DNA from: Balanoglossus misakiensis | Taxonomy: Eukaryota > Hemichordata | Assembly: GCA_040954595.2 (NCBI GenBank) | Contig: CM082576.2 | Location: 434,001 to 498,000 of the forward strand | Length of the DNA stretch: 64,000 nt | Direction: 5' to 3' | Part shown: positions 63,231 to 64,000 of the stretch, piece after piece | Position numbering within the stretch: the first letter of the stretch is position 1 | How the letters are laid out: every line of letters starts with the position of its first letter | Position numbers and translations under genes: made by a program | Notes under the pieces: model-generated | The model's database searches: none | Told to the model about the DNA's origin: nothing | What the model saw: only the letters and a program-made list of their open reading frames with translations

Positions 63231-64000
63231 CACAAGCTAACGAAAATTATTGTGATTGAACCAAAATGGAAAAAATGCAATTTGAATCCACAATTAGTAA
63301 CGAACAATACCTAATTATTGTTGTTAAGCAAGCGAGGCTTTTGCCTGTGTAAAAACAGCCAGTGGTGATTACATCAACCGCATATAGAATCAAAGTTAAA
63401 GACCAGGTGTAGTGAAGCAGTTTGAAAAACCGCGACATATGGGTTCGTTTTCCTTCGTATTTATGGTGTTTCACACTACTTTGAATAGAAAGCAAAATGC
63501 TTTTATGTCCACAAACGCAATGTAAATTCCACATTAAAATGTTCAATCGAGTTCAATAAACACTCACCGGCTACTATATTTATGTGCATTCCTCTTTTGT
63601 GCCAGTTAACATATGTTTTCCTTTGAGAATGCTGAAATGGTGTTATTTTAATATGACGCCCATAAATTTAACCGGCGTGTTTGATACAGTTCCGAGCGGG
63701 TGGCGTGATGCGCGTGCAGTCGGCGGTGGAGACGAGTTTTTTCAAACGCGCGCGTGACTTTCAGTTGAACAACACGCGCGTTTGCAAACCGATCCCCGAA
63801 GGGCGGTTTCACACGGTTATGTTGCAACTTGAAATTAGGAGGTGGAAGTAACGAGTAAAGAAACCCATAGTTATGGGATGTCATGCCTCTTTTCTTGTCA
63901 ATGTTCACATCATTGCAACTAATCTCAGTCAAAATGGAAAATTAATAATAATGGAATACAAAATACTTTCTGTCGTTTGGTTGGTGATTGAGATGTAAAA
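63231..64000. other. Unassigned sequence with a CpG-rich hairpin
   Basis: Mostly AT-rich, except a CpG-dense patch at about 63690-63815. It contains the inverted repeat CAAACGCGCGCGTG (63743-63756) and CACGCGCGTTTG (63773-63784). A 94-codon minus-strand frame over the patch has no recognisable domain. Confidence 0.5.

Overview
The window is animal nuclear DNA: introns with GT..AG borders, many microsatellites, a LINE remnant, a replication-dependent histone fragment with its 3' stem-loop, a homeobox gene and a very large satellite array. The homeobox protein looks Msx-like, nearest to what I recall of the Msxlx family. That family is known from amphioxus, echinoderms, hemichordates and some lophotrochozoans, so a marine invertebrate is likely; I cannot name the species. 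Exactly 100 Ns at 48548-48647 mark a scaffold gap.

Layout. 1-6.9 kb: apparently non-coding, with two large compound tetranucleotide microsatellites. 6.93-11.69 kb (+): a complete three-exon homeobox gene of 303 codons with an eh1 repressor motif, followed by a possible 3' UTR to about 12.3 kb. 12.3-17.3 kb: nothing recognised except a CTCF-like site. 17.3-17.55 kb (-): the 3' half of a histone H2A gene with stem-loop and histone downstream element. It stops exactly at a 662-bp foldback element (17.55-18.21 kb) with arms of about 280 bp. 18.4-23.7 kb (+): a probably non-coding, multi-exon transcription unit whose exon pair lies in an 827-bp segment repeated three times in tandem, with an older diverged copy upstream and a 130-bp AT-rich tandem repeat between them. 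24.3-24.9 kb: 3' end of a CR1/L2-type LINE. 25.24-25.6 kb: a small array with an 87-bp period. 25.6-34 kb: unassigned, with a few weak exon candidates.

34.35-59.53 kb is one satellite array of about 25 kb (nearly 290 monomers). It begins beside a 280-bp (TG)n tract with about two monomers in inverted orientation, continues with about 19 diverged 88-bp monomers (type A), then becomes a homogenised 87-bp type B core, and ends with type A monomers. Inside the core are a tandem duplication of a 31-monomer block, an indel-rich stretch around the assembly gap, and 112 consecutive monomers that look identical. The 25.3-kb array is a distant relative: same period, same conserved half, same dyad box. 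Because 87 is divisible by three, the array makes very long open reading frames; I judge these to be non-coding.

59.5-64 kb: mostly unassigned, with one weak Ig-like exon candidate (-), a TTCA-rich microsatellite and a CpG-rich hairpin.

Apart from the homeobox gene, the main content is repeat biology: satellite birth and homogenisation, tandem exon duplication, and a histone fragment abutting a foldback element. I see no operon-like functional system.
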